From Corylus avellana (taxonomy: Eukaryota > Streptophyta > Magnoliopsida > Fagales > Betulaceae): a DNA stretch of 64,000 nt. Positions 16,568-28,477 of the stretch are shown in pieces; within the stretch, counting starts at the first letter, position 1; each line of letters starts with the position of its first letter. The notes below the pieces were generated by a model. The model was given only the letters and a program-made list of their open reading frames with translations, made no database searches and was not told where the DNA came from. Made by a program: the position numbers and the translations under genes. Location of the stretch: the NCBI RefSeq assembly GCF_901000735.1, contig NC_081541.1, positions 49,352,771-49,416,770 on the forward strand, read 5' to 3'.

Positions 16568-16790
16568 TAAATAAACAAGTATGTTCGACAACCCGCTCGA
16601 TATCCGCTCGGTTTAACTCGACTCAAACTCGAACTCGATATTATACAAACCCGGTTGTTGTTGTAGAAAACCACTCGATTAATAAATGATATATACCCGA
16701 CTTGCTCGAGAAAACTCGATAAAAGCTTGCGAGCTCAACTTGTTTAAAATCGACCGGGCTTGTTTACCCAACTCATTAGCTCGTTATATA
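16568..16790. repeat. CTCGA-rich dispersed repeat
   Basis: The words CTCGAT, GCTCGA and GAGCTC recur many times within about 220 bp, a style seen in some dispersed plant repeats. No termini, target duplication or gene were identified. Confidence 0.35.
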
Positions 16791-16797
16791 TATATAT

Positions 16798-17180
16798 ATG
16801 TTCGATCGATTGGATGTTCGATCGATCGAATGATCCTATCAAAATCAAGCGGACTAATGCACTAGGATCATTCATATGTTTTTATTATGATTGATCGAAC
16901 TAATGCACAATGATAATATCAGAAGATCGATCGGATGTTCGAATGATCGAATGATCCTATCAAGCTCAATCAGACTAATGCATTAGGATTGTTCGGACGA
17001 TCGATTGGACGTTCGATCGATCAGATGAACCTATCACGGTCAATCATACTAATGCACTAGGATCGATCAGATGTTCTTATCATGATTAATCAGCTAATTA
17101 ATGCACAAGGATCAATCAGATGTTCTTATCATGATTGATTGGATTAAGGCATAAGGATACATAAGGATCAACGATCCTAT
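16798..17180. repeat. Degenerate GATC-rich minisatellite
   Basis: The anchor word ACTAATGC (or a one- to two-base variant) occurs at 16853, 16899, 16974, 17048, 17097 and 17143, spaced 46, 75, 74, 49 and 46 bp. Between anchors are variants of GATCGATCGGATGTTCG and ATGATCCTATCA. GATC tetranucleotides are far denser than in flanking sequence. Confidence 0.7.
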
Positions 17181-17228
17181 GTAATTGCATCAAACTAAAC
17201 TAGTCAAAATCAAATGCACTTTAGTATG

Positions 17229-17312
17229 AATGTAGGCTATATACAGAACCACCTTAATCTTTGTGTCTTTCTCATATTATTCGCTTTATATTTATCTTAT
17301 TATATGTTTCTA
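17229..17312 (+). mobile_element. LTR fragment related to 2709-2959
   Basis: ATGTAGGCTATATACAGAACC followed by AATCTTTGTGTCTTTCTC matches the 3' half of the solo LTR at 2709-2959. No other part of the element is present. Confidence 0.55.
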
Positions 17313-17314
17313 TA

Positions 17315-18244
17315 GTGTGAACAGTGACACATCACTAATTAGTGACGTGTGAACAGTAACATGTCACCTTATAAAAAATTTTCAAAAAAAAAAGCTTTTG
17401 GAAAAAGGAAATATATATATATATATATATAGTGACATGTGAACAAAGAACAGTAATTAGTGACGTCACAAATTTTGAATTTCAAAAATTAAAATTTGAA
17501 GATATTTAAGAGAAAGAGAGTGAGAAATTAATGACGTTTTTACTGTTCACACGTCAGTAATTTGTTACGTATAAACAGTGACAATCTCTAATTTTCAAAT
17601 TTTAAATTTAAAAATTGAGGCCTTGTCAGGCGTCACTCTCAGGTGGTTCAGCCCTATGCCTTAAAATCAAACCCCTCCCCTGCCTCTTTTATTTCTCTTT
17701 TCTTTTCTTCTTTTCTTTTTCTTTTCTCTTCTTTCTTCTTTTCTTTTTCTTTTCTCTTCTTTCTTCTTCTCGTCTTCCTCTTTTCTCAGACAAGAACAAA
17801 GAGATCTCCAACGTTGGAGATCTCTCTGAAGGGGCGTGTGTTCACACGCCGAACTCCGCCGAGCACCACGCCGCCGCCACATTGCCGCTGCCATCCTCAC
17901 CTTCGCTGGCGTCAACAGAGGACGCCGGTACAGCTAGCCTCGCCGGTGTCCTCTGCTGTGCCGGCGTCATCATGGAGAAGAAGGAGAAAAGAAGAAGGAA
18001 GAGGAGGAGAAGAAGATGAGGGAGAGTCAAAAATGAATCTAAGGGAGAATAGGGAGAAGAAAATGAAGATAATCCGGAGAAAAAATGAAAATATATATAT
18101 ATATATATATATATATTTTCAAAAAAAAAAAATTAATGAAATTTTTTACTGTTCACACGTCACCAAACGCCACTACCCCCGTTTCTAGTCTACCCAACTT
18201 TTGCCGTTTCAAAAACGTCATTACAGGCATGTCACTAACCTAAT

Positions 18245-18275
<31 letters not shown>

Positions 18276-18336
18276 TTTTGGAGGGCAAAAATAGGTCACT
18301 AATGAGTAGTCATTAAACATCAAACTTTTTGTAGTG
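17315..18336. mobile_element. CACTA-like non-autonomous element, right end clear
   Basis: The right terminus on the minus strand is CACTACAAAAAGTTTG (18321-18336). The interior has repeated, inverted copies of ACTGTTCACACGTCA and GTGACGTGTGAACAGT, poly-AT runs and a long CT-rich tract. The same subterminal words occur at 58842-59010 in the opposite orientation. Long overlapping frames in the CT-rich part are low-complexity and not genes. The left end is unclear. Confidence 0.55.
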
Positions 18337-18339
18337 AGA

Positions 18340-18499
18340 AATGATAGAATTCATTCTATTTTTAACTATCTTTTAACCATCTCCATAGTGAATGAATGAA
18401 TCTATCATTAAATTTGTGTGGTGTCACATTAGTTCACAAATTTAATGGTTGATATATTGAATTTGTAAGATGAGATGAAAAAAATGAGAAAAATATCGA
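18340..18499. mobile_element. MITE-like dispersed repeat, copy 1
   Basis: AATGATAGAATTCATT, TCTTTTAACCATCTC, AATGAATGAATC and TTGAATTTGTAAGATGA occur in the same order as in 63557-63730. Shorter relatives sharing AAATCTAATGGTTGAT occur near 6940, 11275 and 27275. No coding capacity. Confidence 0.6.
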
Positions 18500-18503
18500 C
18501 GTG

Positions 18504-18543
<40 letters not shown>

Positions 18544-19548
18544 CATGTGAGAAGCTGATGTAGCAAGTTATACATATCCTATTTTGAGGGGGGAAAATCA
18601 AAGATTAAAGATGAAGGAAAAACCCATTAATAAAAGAAATTGGAATACTACAAAAATATTTATTAAAGAGTTACACAATCATAATTGACCCTCATGCATA
18701 TTGTGGCCTACGTCATGTATATATATATATATTATATGGTACATGTAAGTGTCAAGAACTATTGTATTGGAGAAAGCATGCCATTTTTCTAATTTATTAT
18801 CTCTTTTTTTTTTTTTTTTTTTTAACAAACATTGCATTAAGAACAAGAGAACAGTACAACCCCTCAAGGGGGAAAGAAAACAGAAGGTGGATCTAATCCA
18901 CTACAATTAGAGATGGGAAGAAGAGGAGGAGGGAGGAGAATGCAGCCCGAGTAAATTCTTGCCGCAGCCCAATATGTCACATGATGGGAGCAAAAGTTTG
19001 CACTTTTGTTAATCTTCTTGACTCTCTTTACGTATTCTATAAACCATAATAGAAAGGTTGGACCTGAGCAATTGGTTGCTAGTCCTACCACACCGATTCT
19101 AAGAAAATTTAAACAAGTTGTGTTTGAGCAGCTTGATACCGTTGACTATCTATCGGTTGTATTGCATTACCCGAAAACATGTCCACTTGGACTCGATCTC
19201 TTTTGAACAAGTCAACTTGCTTATTAAGTAGGCCGAAAAAAACAAAATGGGAAGAAAGAAGAGAAGTTCAATGTTCTTGCCTTCATCAACTTGCTCCTTG
19301 CCTTCTACTTCGCCAGCTTGGTGCCTTTGATTATTAGTTTTATTTCCGCACTTTGCGTATACTCGACTATAGTGCTACAGATTGAGGTTGGACTTATCAG
19401 TTATCACCTCGATGATTCCAATATATAATAGAAATGTTTTCTTTTTCTTATCTATTTCTCATTCATCTCTTTTTTTAATTTATCATTGAATTTATAAGAC
19501 CTAAATGGGGTCTTACTGGTCCATTTAATGGTGAATTTGAAAAATAGG

Positions 19549-19941
19549 AGAAACTTCACTACTTAATTAACCCCCTAAACTTTTATCACTTTTGTAATCA
19601 CCCCTAAAGTTATAAAACTCTCCATTTAGTGTATTCAACTTTGAAATGTTTGCAATGTCATCCATCCATTAGAATTTTCTATTAAATATTAATAGAGACC
19701 TTAGAAGTTAGAAATTTTCAAAATACCCTTGTTTTTTTAAAAAAAAAATATTTAATTAAGGTATTTTTGTAGTTTTATAAATTTTACAGGGATATAATGG
19801 TCATTTCATCCCCTTCTGACCTGATTTAACCTCAAACCCTAACGGGAGGGGTGACATTGCAAACTTTTTAAAATTCAATACACTAAATTGAGAATGATTG
19901 CGAAAGTGAAGAAAGTTTAGGGGAGTTAAGTAAAGTTTTCT
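19549..19941. mobile_element. Foldback/MITE-like palindrome
   Basis: The left end AGAAACTTCACTACTTAATT plus ACCCCCTAAAC is matched in reverse complement by GTTTAGGGGAGTTAAGTAAA and the bases that follow, to 19941. Further inward, CACTTTTGTAATCACC pairs with the sequence near 19895. Non-coding. Similar in design to the palindromes at 2962 and 15343. Confidence 0.6.
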
Positions 19942-19988
19942 AAAAAAAAGTATAAATGAAGTTGAAAAATAGCAATTTTCTTCAAATA

Positions 19989-20156
19989 AAATTCTGAATT
20001 CAATTTCCTGACAAGAAAATAATGGTCAATCTCTATAAAGTCTATTCGTTCATGAAATACAAGATTTGTGGCAATGTGGATTGCCCCCTTGTTGTCATAA
20101 TACAATCTAACCAGCTGCAAATGTGTTATATTGAGGTCCATCAATCGGTGTTTCAA
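19989..20156 (-). pseudogene. Ty1/copia RNase H remnant
   Basis: The minus-strand frame reads LYYDNKGAIHIATN, then VFHERIDFIEIDHYF and VRKL. This is the C-terminal RNase H region of copia polyproteins (compare the copia element in this window: [27 protein letters not shown]). Only about 45 residues survive and the frame runs into unrelated sequence on both sides. Confidence 0.75.
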
Positions 20157-21648
20157 TCAAGTGATTTCACAACCAATGGAAACCATTGATCTTTAGATCC
20201 CAAGTAAGAATGATATATAATTCATGATAATGAGATCATTTTTATTAGATATATATACGAAATGTTGTTGAAGAAAATGTAGTTCTAACTAATTGATCCA
20301 TAGATCTTATATATCTATCTATATGAAGAGGAAATCATGTAGCGAAGGGGATTTTTATTAATTTGTACAAAATGATACTTCAAACTTGGAATGAGCATGA
20401 ATAAATTAATGATATTTCTTTATCTTTTGAGTTGTTTTGCCGGAACTCTGCTTCAGTTGCTGAGTGGGAGATGGCGGTTTGTTTCTTGGTGTTCCAAGAA
20501 TGTAATAACCTGATGTTTAACCTAGTTTAAATGTTCCACAATTGGTATAATTGAGATTGGTGTTGGATTGAGTGTGGAAGTATGGAGTTTTTGGAAATGT
20601 AGTATATCCACTCATCCTTCACAAAAGGAGTACCTTATCATTGCTCAATAGAATTATACAAGGTTAATCACAAATTTGATGTTTCTATCTATTAATTTTG
20701 AAGAATTAGTTGATAAAACACCATACTCCAGCCCAACAGAACTTACAATAAAAAGAAACAAATTAATACAATAAAATGATAAGCTTAAAGCTTCTTATAG
20801 TTATTTAAATAGCCAATTAATCTCTCTTAATAAAGAACCAATGTGAAATTTGGCATCTATATTACTATATATATAAAACCTTCACAATCATATCTACCCA
20901 CATAATTAATGTGGGACAAACTTTCCGATGTATCACAATCTTTCCCATTTAAATTCATGCCGTCAATCTTCATGACTAAGGCCTACATTTGTAATGCCAC
21001 AATATCTCAAGATGTTAATATTAATTTCGCTTTGATTGTATTTGTCACGATTTAAGAAAAGTATTAACCTTTGTATGTGTTATACGCCATTAACCCAAAA
21101 GGACTAGCTAGCTAGCCACATATGTGGAGACAAACTTCTTTACTTCACCTATGACGACAATCGGGTACGTACTCTATTTTATTATTATTATTATTATCTT
21201 TTCTTGTGTTTCATCAGTTGGCACCTAATTACACATCTTACTTATCTACTTCAAAAGAAAATTATTTTTAATCATAGATTCTCTCCATTATTGTCCTAAT
21301 TCTTTTTATTTTATTATTTCTACTTTCTATTTGTATGGCATCAGAATCTCTCATTTATCCCAAACCATTTGTGTTGATACATTTGACTCATTGCCTAGTG
21401 TCGGCTTACCACCCTTTTGGCCTTTCTTGACATAGTTGACTATTTCTTCTATATCTTACGTACCCGCCACTTCTTTATAATTCTAATTAAATCCTTTACT
21501 TGTTCCATTTTTCTACTTCATGAAGATTATTACTGGGAAATCTTTAAACAGGAGATTTGAAGCCCAGCAAGTAAGCAATGTCTTCTTTTTTCTTTTTCCT
21601 TTTTTCTTTTTTTTATGAAGTTTATTTATAATTAGTTACCTCAATTAG
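20157..21648. other. Intergenic, no gene recognised
   Basis: AT-rich, with short TTA/ATT microsatellite-like runs near 21180. No supported coding region. Confidence 0.4.
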
Positions 21649-21659
21649 AATTTAGGCGT

Positions 21660-21775
21660 TCCTAAGAAGTAACTCAATCAGTTGAAGATCACAGCTCATA
21701 AAGTGGAGATTACTAGTTCAAATCTCTCTCCTCATCCCATGTGCGAACACGTCCCACAAAAAAAATTAAAATTAA
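21660..21775 (+). mobile_element. tRNA-derived SINE with 11-bp target duplication
   Basis: It is bounded by the perfect direct repeat AATTTAGGCGT at 21649-21659 and 21776-21786. Inside, TAACTCAATCAGTTG resembles a pol III A-box and AGTTCAAATCTC a B-box, at a spacing like a tRNA gene. The 3' end is an A-rich tail (ACAAAAAAAATTAAAATTAA). Together these mark a short retroposed element copied by LINE machinery. Both boxes deviate from consensus, so it is probably inactive. Confidence 0.8.
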
Positions 21776-21994
21776 AATTTAGGCGTATGATTTCTCATGT
21801 CTACAAACGCGAAATCAGCTGCTAATAAGTTTGCTATTTCTCATGATCAATGATATTAACAAGAGCATCAAAGTAAACTTGAGCTACCATGTCAATCTCG
21901 TCACCCCATCATTTATAGTAATTTTTTAAAATACATGTTAACATTGATTTCATATATATATATATATATATTTCAGTACATCGATCGTATTTTC

Positions 21995-22486
21995 TCAATC
22001 TCGTCGTCCTGCCAAGGGAGCCACCTCAGCGAGAGGAGTCGGAAGAGGAGTTGGGGCGGGTGAGTTCCGGCACACCGGACACGTAGGGTGCAGCCGTAAC
22101 CATGGATCCACACACTTCCGATGGAAAAGATGACCACAATCAGGCAACAGCCTAATCATATCACTGACTTTATAATCCGCCAAGCATATGGAGCAGCAGG
22201 AAGCGGTTGAGTCGGCTTTGTGGACTTTGGCTTGGGAGTAAAGGAACTTCGGGAAGCTGCGGAGAGCTGCTTCGTCGAGTCCCACATCGATGATAACCGA
22301 GTCTGCAGGTTCAGCTCTTCTAATGGAGCTGCCGCCTTCAGTGAGGGAATGCTTGCGGGTGCAGTAGTAGGAAGCCGCGGTAATCAAGATGATAACAACA
22401 ACGACGACAAGGGAGTATCCGAAGCTATAAGCAAACCCATCCATGTTTTCTGGATCATCATACGAATCCACACTGTTGCTGCTCAT
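21995..22486 (-). CDS. ATL-type RING-H2 finger E3 ubiquitin ligase (ATL67-70-like), second copy
   Basis: Intronless frame of 163 residues from the first true ATG (22486). An upstream in-frame extension has only a TTG. A very hydrophobic segment (about residues 23-41, with five consecutive Val) is the membrane anchor. The GLD motif is complete (69-71) and is followed by a RING-H2 finger with C98, C101, C117, H119, H122, C125, C136 and C139. The C-terminus is Pro-rich and ends GRRD. It is closely similar to the first RING gene from the GLD motif onward (YSQ, STASCCSICL.DY, IRLLPDC, CVDPW), so the two are paralogues about 22 kb apart in the same orientation. Expected role: E3 ligase in an endomembrane; substrate unknown. 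Confidence 0.9.
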   Translation of the reverse strand: MSSNSVDSYDDPENMDGFAYSFGYSLVVVVVIILITAASYYCTRKHSLTEGGSSIRRAEPADSVIIDVGLDEAALRSFPKFLYSQAKVHKADSTASCCSICLADYKVSDMIRLLPDCGHLFHRKCVDPWLRLHPTCPVCRNSPAPTPLPTPLAEVAPLAGRRD

Positions 22487-22490
22487 CGTC

Positions 22491-22591
22491 GAACGAGCCG
22501 CTTTCTGGGTATCCGACGCTTCGTCCCGACTAGATACACAAACACACAACGAGCTGCCTTCTGTTTATTCAAGGCTTCGTCCCGACTAGAT
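22491..22591. repeat. 56-bp tandem duplication in the RING gene leader
   Basis: GCTTCGTCCCGACTAGAT occurs at 22518 and 22574, and the preceding bases (CGAACGAGCCGCTTTCTG and CAACGAGCTGCCTTCTG) also align. The unit lies immediately upstream of the ATG at 22486, within the likely 5' leader. Confidence 0.75.
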
Positions 22592-22627
22592 CTCTGGTAC
22601 ACCATTCAACGCTCGGAGGGATAAGGG

Positions 22628-22631
<4 letters not shown>

Positions 22632-22679
<48 letters not shown>
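22632..22679. repeat. (AT)n microsatellite
   Basis: Uninterrupted AT run of about 48 bp, 150 bp upstream of the second RING gene. It may overlap its core promoter. Confidence 0.9.
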
Positions 22680-22682
<3 letters not shown>

Positions 22683-23995
22683 AGGACCAGTTAGGGTTGT
22701 ATCTGGGTGTGAGAAAGAACGTGTGACGCTGGAATTGATTGAGCTGATAGTGAAGGAAATACCTTCAAGAGAGAGAGAGAGGGAGGTTTATCATGAGGTT
22801 GCAAAAATGGCCAGGGGAGTTGCTATCTGGTGATTGTGTGCAACCGTTGTAGTTAGTATCTGACGATTGTCAACGGGTTGTATTATTTTGCTAATTAATA
22901 AGATAAATCCTCAAAAAAAAACAAAAAAACAAAACAAAAATCCCTCTGACTTGATTACTGAGAGGTTTGCTATAATGGCACGTTTGGTTGCTAGTGCACG
23001 TTTTGTTTAATGCATATAGAGTACTTATTTATTAAAAATAAATATGTTTCACGTTAAAACTGCTTTATCAAGGAAAGCAAAAAAAAAATTAAAAACTTCA
23101 CTTACTCATAAAGTAGTAAGCAATTTTTAATGGCTTCCTAAATTTTAAAAATTCGTAATGTGGGTTCTAATCTTTCAGCCCCTTCCAATTAATCTTACTA
23201 TATTTTTTTTTTTTATTTGTTTGTTAACTTAAAGGCTAGCATGTAAAATTTCTCTTCTGCTTCTATAAATTTTTTAAAATACAACTCTGCCCTTTATTAA
23301 AAAAGAAAACATGGGTATTTTTTTTCTTTCTTATTTTTCACCTTTTTTTTAATTTTTTATTTAATAAAGGAGAATTTTGTTTGTTTGTTTTTTTTTTTTT
23401 TTTTTTCTCCATTTGGAATCAATTGAAAATTCAAGCGGAGGAAGTAATTGAAGATGGTTGAAAGATTAGAACCTTACATTACGAGCAACCCGACCAAGTT
23501 CGACTTTGGGTAGCCTACATCGCTAATGATATCCATCATCGTGGCCACCATTGCATTTAGGTATTCATGATGTGTCAAATGAGACATATGACAGATGATA
23601 AGCCATTAACTTTAACAATAAAGTGACAGAGAGACCTATTTTGAAATTGGGCAAAACATAAGGATTGTTTTCTTCAAATTGATAACTCAAAGACTAAATT
23701 CAAATCACATGAAAACCTAGGGGTCAAATATGATTTTTTTTTTTTTTTCTAATTATTATTCATCAATTATTTCTATACTGGAGTACAATAATTCACTTAA
23801 ATAGACTCAATGACTAAACTCAAACCCTAATCCTAATTTGATTGACTTTGGGTGAAGCTCATTATTAAATTATAAAATAAAAACTCAAATCTTTAAAAAT
23901 TAAATAAAACACAAATCCAAGAACAAACAACCTAAATAACTAATAAGTAATAAGACCTAAATAAAACAAAATTGGGTACTATTCGTCTCATCGAT
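22680..23995. other. Intergenic, no gene recognised
   Basis: AT-rich sequence with poly-T runs (23388-23406, 23733-23748). Words near 23490-23530 resemble those near 7620-7665, suggesting an old repeat. No gene is supported. Confidence 0.4.
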
Positions 23996-25456
23996 CCTAC
24001 AACATCTTCTGTACGTCTCTCTCTCTCATATTTCCAACTTTACTAACTAATTAATATCCTAATAGTTAGTAACCATTATTCAAGGAAATAAGCAAAGACA
24101 GATTATATATATATGGTCGTGTGCTGACAAAAAGAGTATCATCAAAATTTCCATTGTCGAGTTGTACGTCACAACTAGGTTTTTTAGTCATAGGTAGACA
24201 GCCAAGATAGATGTCCTTCTCCCCAGTCAAACTCAGCATCCTTGGTTGGAAAAGGGTTTGGATATTACTGCCACTTCACCAGAAGATCAAGGCCATGTGT
24301 ATATATAGCTGGTGGAAAAAAAAACAATGAAGAATTTTTTTTAAAAAAATTTCTTTTTTTCCTTAAAATCTAAGTTGGTGTTAGCCCAAGAATTTGTTTA
24401 GTTTGACTATATATATAAATGTATCTTTTGACATGAAAATAAAATGAACTAAAACTCAGTTTCTGAGTAATCAGATTTTCACCTAACTTCTGCTGCAGCA
24501 CATGAATGTTTGTAGTTTTCTATCAGTTTTTTGGGAAGTTTTTTTTTTTTTTTTTTTTAATCAAATACTAAAGGATGATTAGCTAGAACATCACTGGAAA
24601 AAGTCAAAAGAATTTATGTGGAGCAATCTCTTTGCCAAAAGTTGAATTTGTTTAGAGCTAAATATTTCTTCAAGCAATCTTTTCGCACGATGATTTTATA
24701 TTTATTTTTTTTTATCTTTTCAATAAAAGTTGTCAACCTTTCCCATGGGGAGGAATTGCTCTCCACCCTTAAATTAACGCCCACGTTGAACCTAGTCTTG
24801 AAAGGCATCCCTCATTTAAACAAATAAAATCTTCCCAAGGAGAAAAAAGAAAATCTCAATGATGCCAGATAAAGCCCTTTTTCTCTTTTTTCTTGGAATT
24901 AATTCAGCAGCATCTTTTATTACTTTTACAATAATATCCTTAAATTTTTTTTAAAAAAATATCAATTTAGGGTTATCATCTTTCATAAGTTTGCAATGTC
25001 GATCCTCCCATCCAAATTCAGTTGCATTAAATCCTAACAGAGAAAGTTTGTGATTGATTACTATTGAATTTTGATCAAATCATAATTTTAAAAGTCATAT
25101 CATAAGATGAGCGATTTAAAAATATATGATTTGAAACATGATGCTAAGGATTTTGTTAAAATCTCATGTGTTTTTCCCTAAAAAAGAAAAGGAAAAATAC
25201 AAACCCTTTGCTTATATTGATAATGTTTTAATTGTCTGTATCTATATCGTTTTGTAGACAGTATTGTAACTTAATTCATGAAATAATTATTACAGAATAA
25301 TGCCTAAAATAAAGAGATTGCAATAATATGCAATCATTATGATTGCGCAAAATAGCTACAAATTCTTATATATTTAGAGTAATGTTATATGTAAGACTCA
25401 TATTTCTCTTTTATCCCTCCAAAGGTGATGTAGTTTTTAAAATTACAAAATTTAAT
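23996..25456. repeat. Near-identical duplicate of 38955-40415, ends at assembly gap
   Basis: From CCTACAACATCTTCTG to the gap the sequence matches 38955-40415 at a constant offset of 14959. The only difference I noticed is inside a T/A run near 24950. Matching small frames (24618-24827 and 39577-39786) are identical. Such identity beside an N gap suggests the two haplotypes, or two overlapping contigs, of one locus. Confidence 0.92.
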
Positions 25457-25556
25457 NNNNNNNNNNNNNNNNNNNNNNNNNNNNNNNNNNNNNNNNNNNN
25501 NNNNNNNNNNNNNNNNNNNNNNNNNNNNNNNNNNNNNNNNNNNNNNNNNNNNNNNN
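25457..25556. other. Assembly gap, 100 N
   Basis: Exactly 100 unknown bases, the usual placeholder for a gap of unknown length. Frames reported through it are artefacts. Confidence 0.99.
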
Positions 25557-27838
25557 CAATTCGAGATTAAAAGGGTTAATTGGAAAATGTGTGTTCGCAT
25601 GCGGGGATTAAATGCACAAGGATTTAGATTCAATGGCTCATATTGGAAGGGATTAATCAAGGATGACAGATGAAGGGTATTTTCAAAGGGACAATAGATG
25701 TAGCTGAAAGCGAATGATATTTGGTATTTAATGTTGATGGAAGAGAACAAAGGATAAGGATTCTCACCATTTCATTTAACCAGATTTAAGGAAAAATATA
25801 TGGTTTAGAGGGCTGTTAGGCATCCCAATACTTTTTTTCAAATTCCCTTTCCCAAATGATTTGGACCCTACATTCATTTAAGAAAAGAAAAAAAACCAAT
25901 ATAAATCTATTTATTTATTGAATGGACCAGATCATTTGGGAAAAAGGATTTGGACAAAAGTGTTGAAATATCTAGTATTATTCTATGGTTTATAGGCAGA
26001 AGTAATGATTGGGAAAAAGGCCAAAGAAAGGAAAAAAATAAAATAAATTTTTATTTTTTAATGTTTCAATAAATATTAAAAATTCATCTAGTACATGTAT
26101 CGCGTTTAAGCGTGTTGATGTGAATCTCAATTAGAAGAAAAGACAAAACCTGAACCAAAGATGCAAGTTGGTATTTCAGTTTACGATAGGTATCACATGT
26201 AATACATTTTGAAACCAAAGTAGCTATTTGATAATGGCTCTTACCACAACTACCAAAAAAAAGCATTCAACTCTTATATAAATATATATACACACGTGTT
26301 ACTTTCATCCAAAAAAAAAAAAAACTAAATTACAATAGTAGATTAAAGATAGATGAACGTGTATTTAGTTAGAATGTAAAGATTAAAAGAGATTTTCGCC
26401 TTTGGTAGACTTATTCTAACAGACATTATATTATGAGAATGGGATTACAACATAAAAGAAAGGAAACTAATTAATAAGCTCTAGAGTCTGATATCGCATG
26501 GTGCAACAGCTAGTCTTGCATCATTTAAGGCTTGCTAGTGGCACTTGAGATATTGTCATTTGTCAAATATACTTGCGATATTTCCACACACACAAAAAAA
26601 AAAAAAAAAAAAAATGAAGAAGAAAGATAATGGTAGTTGTGGATAGAAACTGTTAGTTAGCCCTCTGAGCACGTTCACCAGTAGGGGACAATTTACCTTG
26701 ACTTCGCTGGGGACCAGTAGAAGTCATTTTTCCATGTAAGATGACAAATATTTGGAAAAAAACACTAAAACTAGTCTGGAGGTGGTTGTCCCATGTGCAG
26801 GAATATAATGCATGCCTATTCCTCCTCAATTTCACTTGCATTATGAAGAGTCCCCATTTCAGAAGAGTCAAAAGACTATCTCTATCTGGCCATTGCCCTA
26901 AACCTTCAAACACGGCAATCCATCCCTCCTTCCCATAATTATTAGACCAAATAAGGATCACAAAAAATATCTCTCGGTTTGAAGATAAGAAAGATGTTAT
27001 GTTTCAACAACTTATGAGAAAGAATACCAAGAACACACGCTGATATAGATAGCTAATAACAATAATAAATTCACAAGATTCATATATAATAAGATCATTG
27101 ACCATATCTAATAAATCAATATTTATTCAGATAAGCGTTGCAATACGAAAAGAGAAATGACTGATGTTAATATTTTTTTTTTTCATATTTTTTTCATCTC
27201 ATCTTAGAAATTAACGATTAGGTTTGTAGACTTATGTGAGCCCCACATAAGTCAATGGTAAATGCCACAAATCTAATGGTTGATCTAAAAATATCGTATT
27301 TTGATTTATAGATTTGGGAGTGGTTCAACCAATCTCATGCCGAAAAAATGAGGGTGGTCAAGCCACCCCTCTTTATTTTTATTTTTTTTGGATTTGTTTT
27401 GTTTTGATTTTGTTTTTTTAACACTTAATTCCGGGGGGTATTTTAAGAAGTTTAGGTCTTTAAAAGTCATGTGTGACATGTGTGATTGGCATTCCATCCA
27501 AAGAGACGAAAAAAAGTTTACAGGGGGTCTAACATGCTACGGTTAAGTAATTTTGGGGGTCGAATGCCACTTTTAAACATTGGATGCTAAAATGCAAATG
27601 AGAGTATACTTCAGGGGCTTAAGTGTAATTTCCCCTAATAATTTTTTAATGACGGCTAAATTTTTATTTTATAAATTTTATAGAGGTGTAAGAGACATTT
27701 CACTTGTTAGGTGTTTGAGCTAACACAAAACCTAATGGTAGTGGTGAAATTAAAAGATACTGAAAAAATATATGTAATACACACATTACAACGTACTTTT
27801 GATAATTTAAGTCTAACATTGCAATACAAGTGACATAT
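25557..27838. repeat. Duplicated block, partner of 8937-11838
   Basis: Second copy of the block that begins at 8937, a few percent diverged and lacking the 604-bp MITE. It ends GTGACATAT, directly against the 5' LTR at 27839. No gene recognised. Confidence 0.9.
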
Positions 27839-28144
27839 TATTAGAGTATATTTGAATGACCCTAAAGTTAGAGATTTGATGAAGATTAGATTAGCCTAAT
27901 TTAGGGGATTTGATTATGATTTGATCACCCTAAATTATGGGATTTGATTAAGATTACATTTATATATAAGCTCTATAAATAGAGCATTCTGTATTGTAAA
28001 CAAATCATTCAATAAAAGCTTAATGTAGCCATATGGGCTTTATCTGTGGATGTAGGTCGTTGACTGAACCACGTAAAATCTTTGTCTCTTTTATTTAAAT
28101 TCCGCTATTATTTTATTTTTTTCATTTGATTATGAATTTCTTCA

Positions 28145-28156
28145 TGGTATCAGAGC
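28145..28156 (+). promoter_or_regulatory. Primer-binding site (tRNA-iMet)
   Basis: TGGTATCAGAGC directly abuts the end of the 5' LTR. It is the standard initiator-tRNA-Met primer site of plant copia elements. Confidence 0.93.
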
Positions 28157-28477
28157 AATAGGCTAATGCCATTGTACGATCTAATGGTCCTGTAGGCTAA
28201 CGTCATTGTACGATCTAATGGTCCTGTGAATTTCTTTTTCCTTCAATTTATTTTTGTTTCCTGAAAAAAAAAAAAAAATAAATAAAATTTGCACGGTTGC
28301 GTCCTATTCCGCCACTGCCCCTTCGCCAACATCGGGTGAATGCCACCAGCCACCGTCTTCCATTCCCGCTCACAGCCCAGCGGTTCCCACGCTATGTCTG
28401 GCCTTCCACGGCTCCATTCAGCTCGTTGCCACCAAGCTAGTCGAAGACCACCCCGTCGCTGCCAAGCCGTTGCACCT

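Noticed and set aside
16798..17180. Possible CRISPR-like array from regularly repeated words
   Set aside because: This is plant nuclear DNA. Repeats are degenerate, spacing is uneven, and the spacers are variants of each other, so it is a minisatellite.
17615..18188. Overlapping frames of 134 and 181 codons on the plus strand and others on the minus strand
   Set aside because: They come from CT/GA-rich low-complexity DNA inside a CACTA-like element. No domain is visible and several frames overlap on both strands.
25343..25750. Frames running through runs of X residues at the first gap (and 30748-31035 at the second)
   Set aside because: They cross assembly gaps of 100 N, so the reading across them is meaningless.
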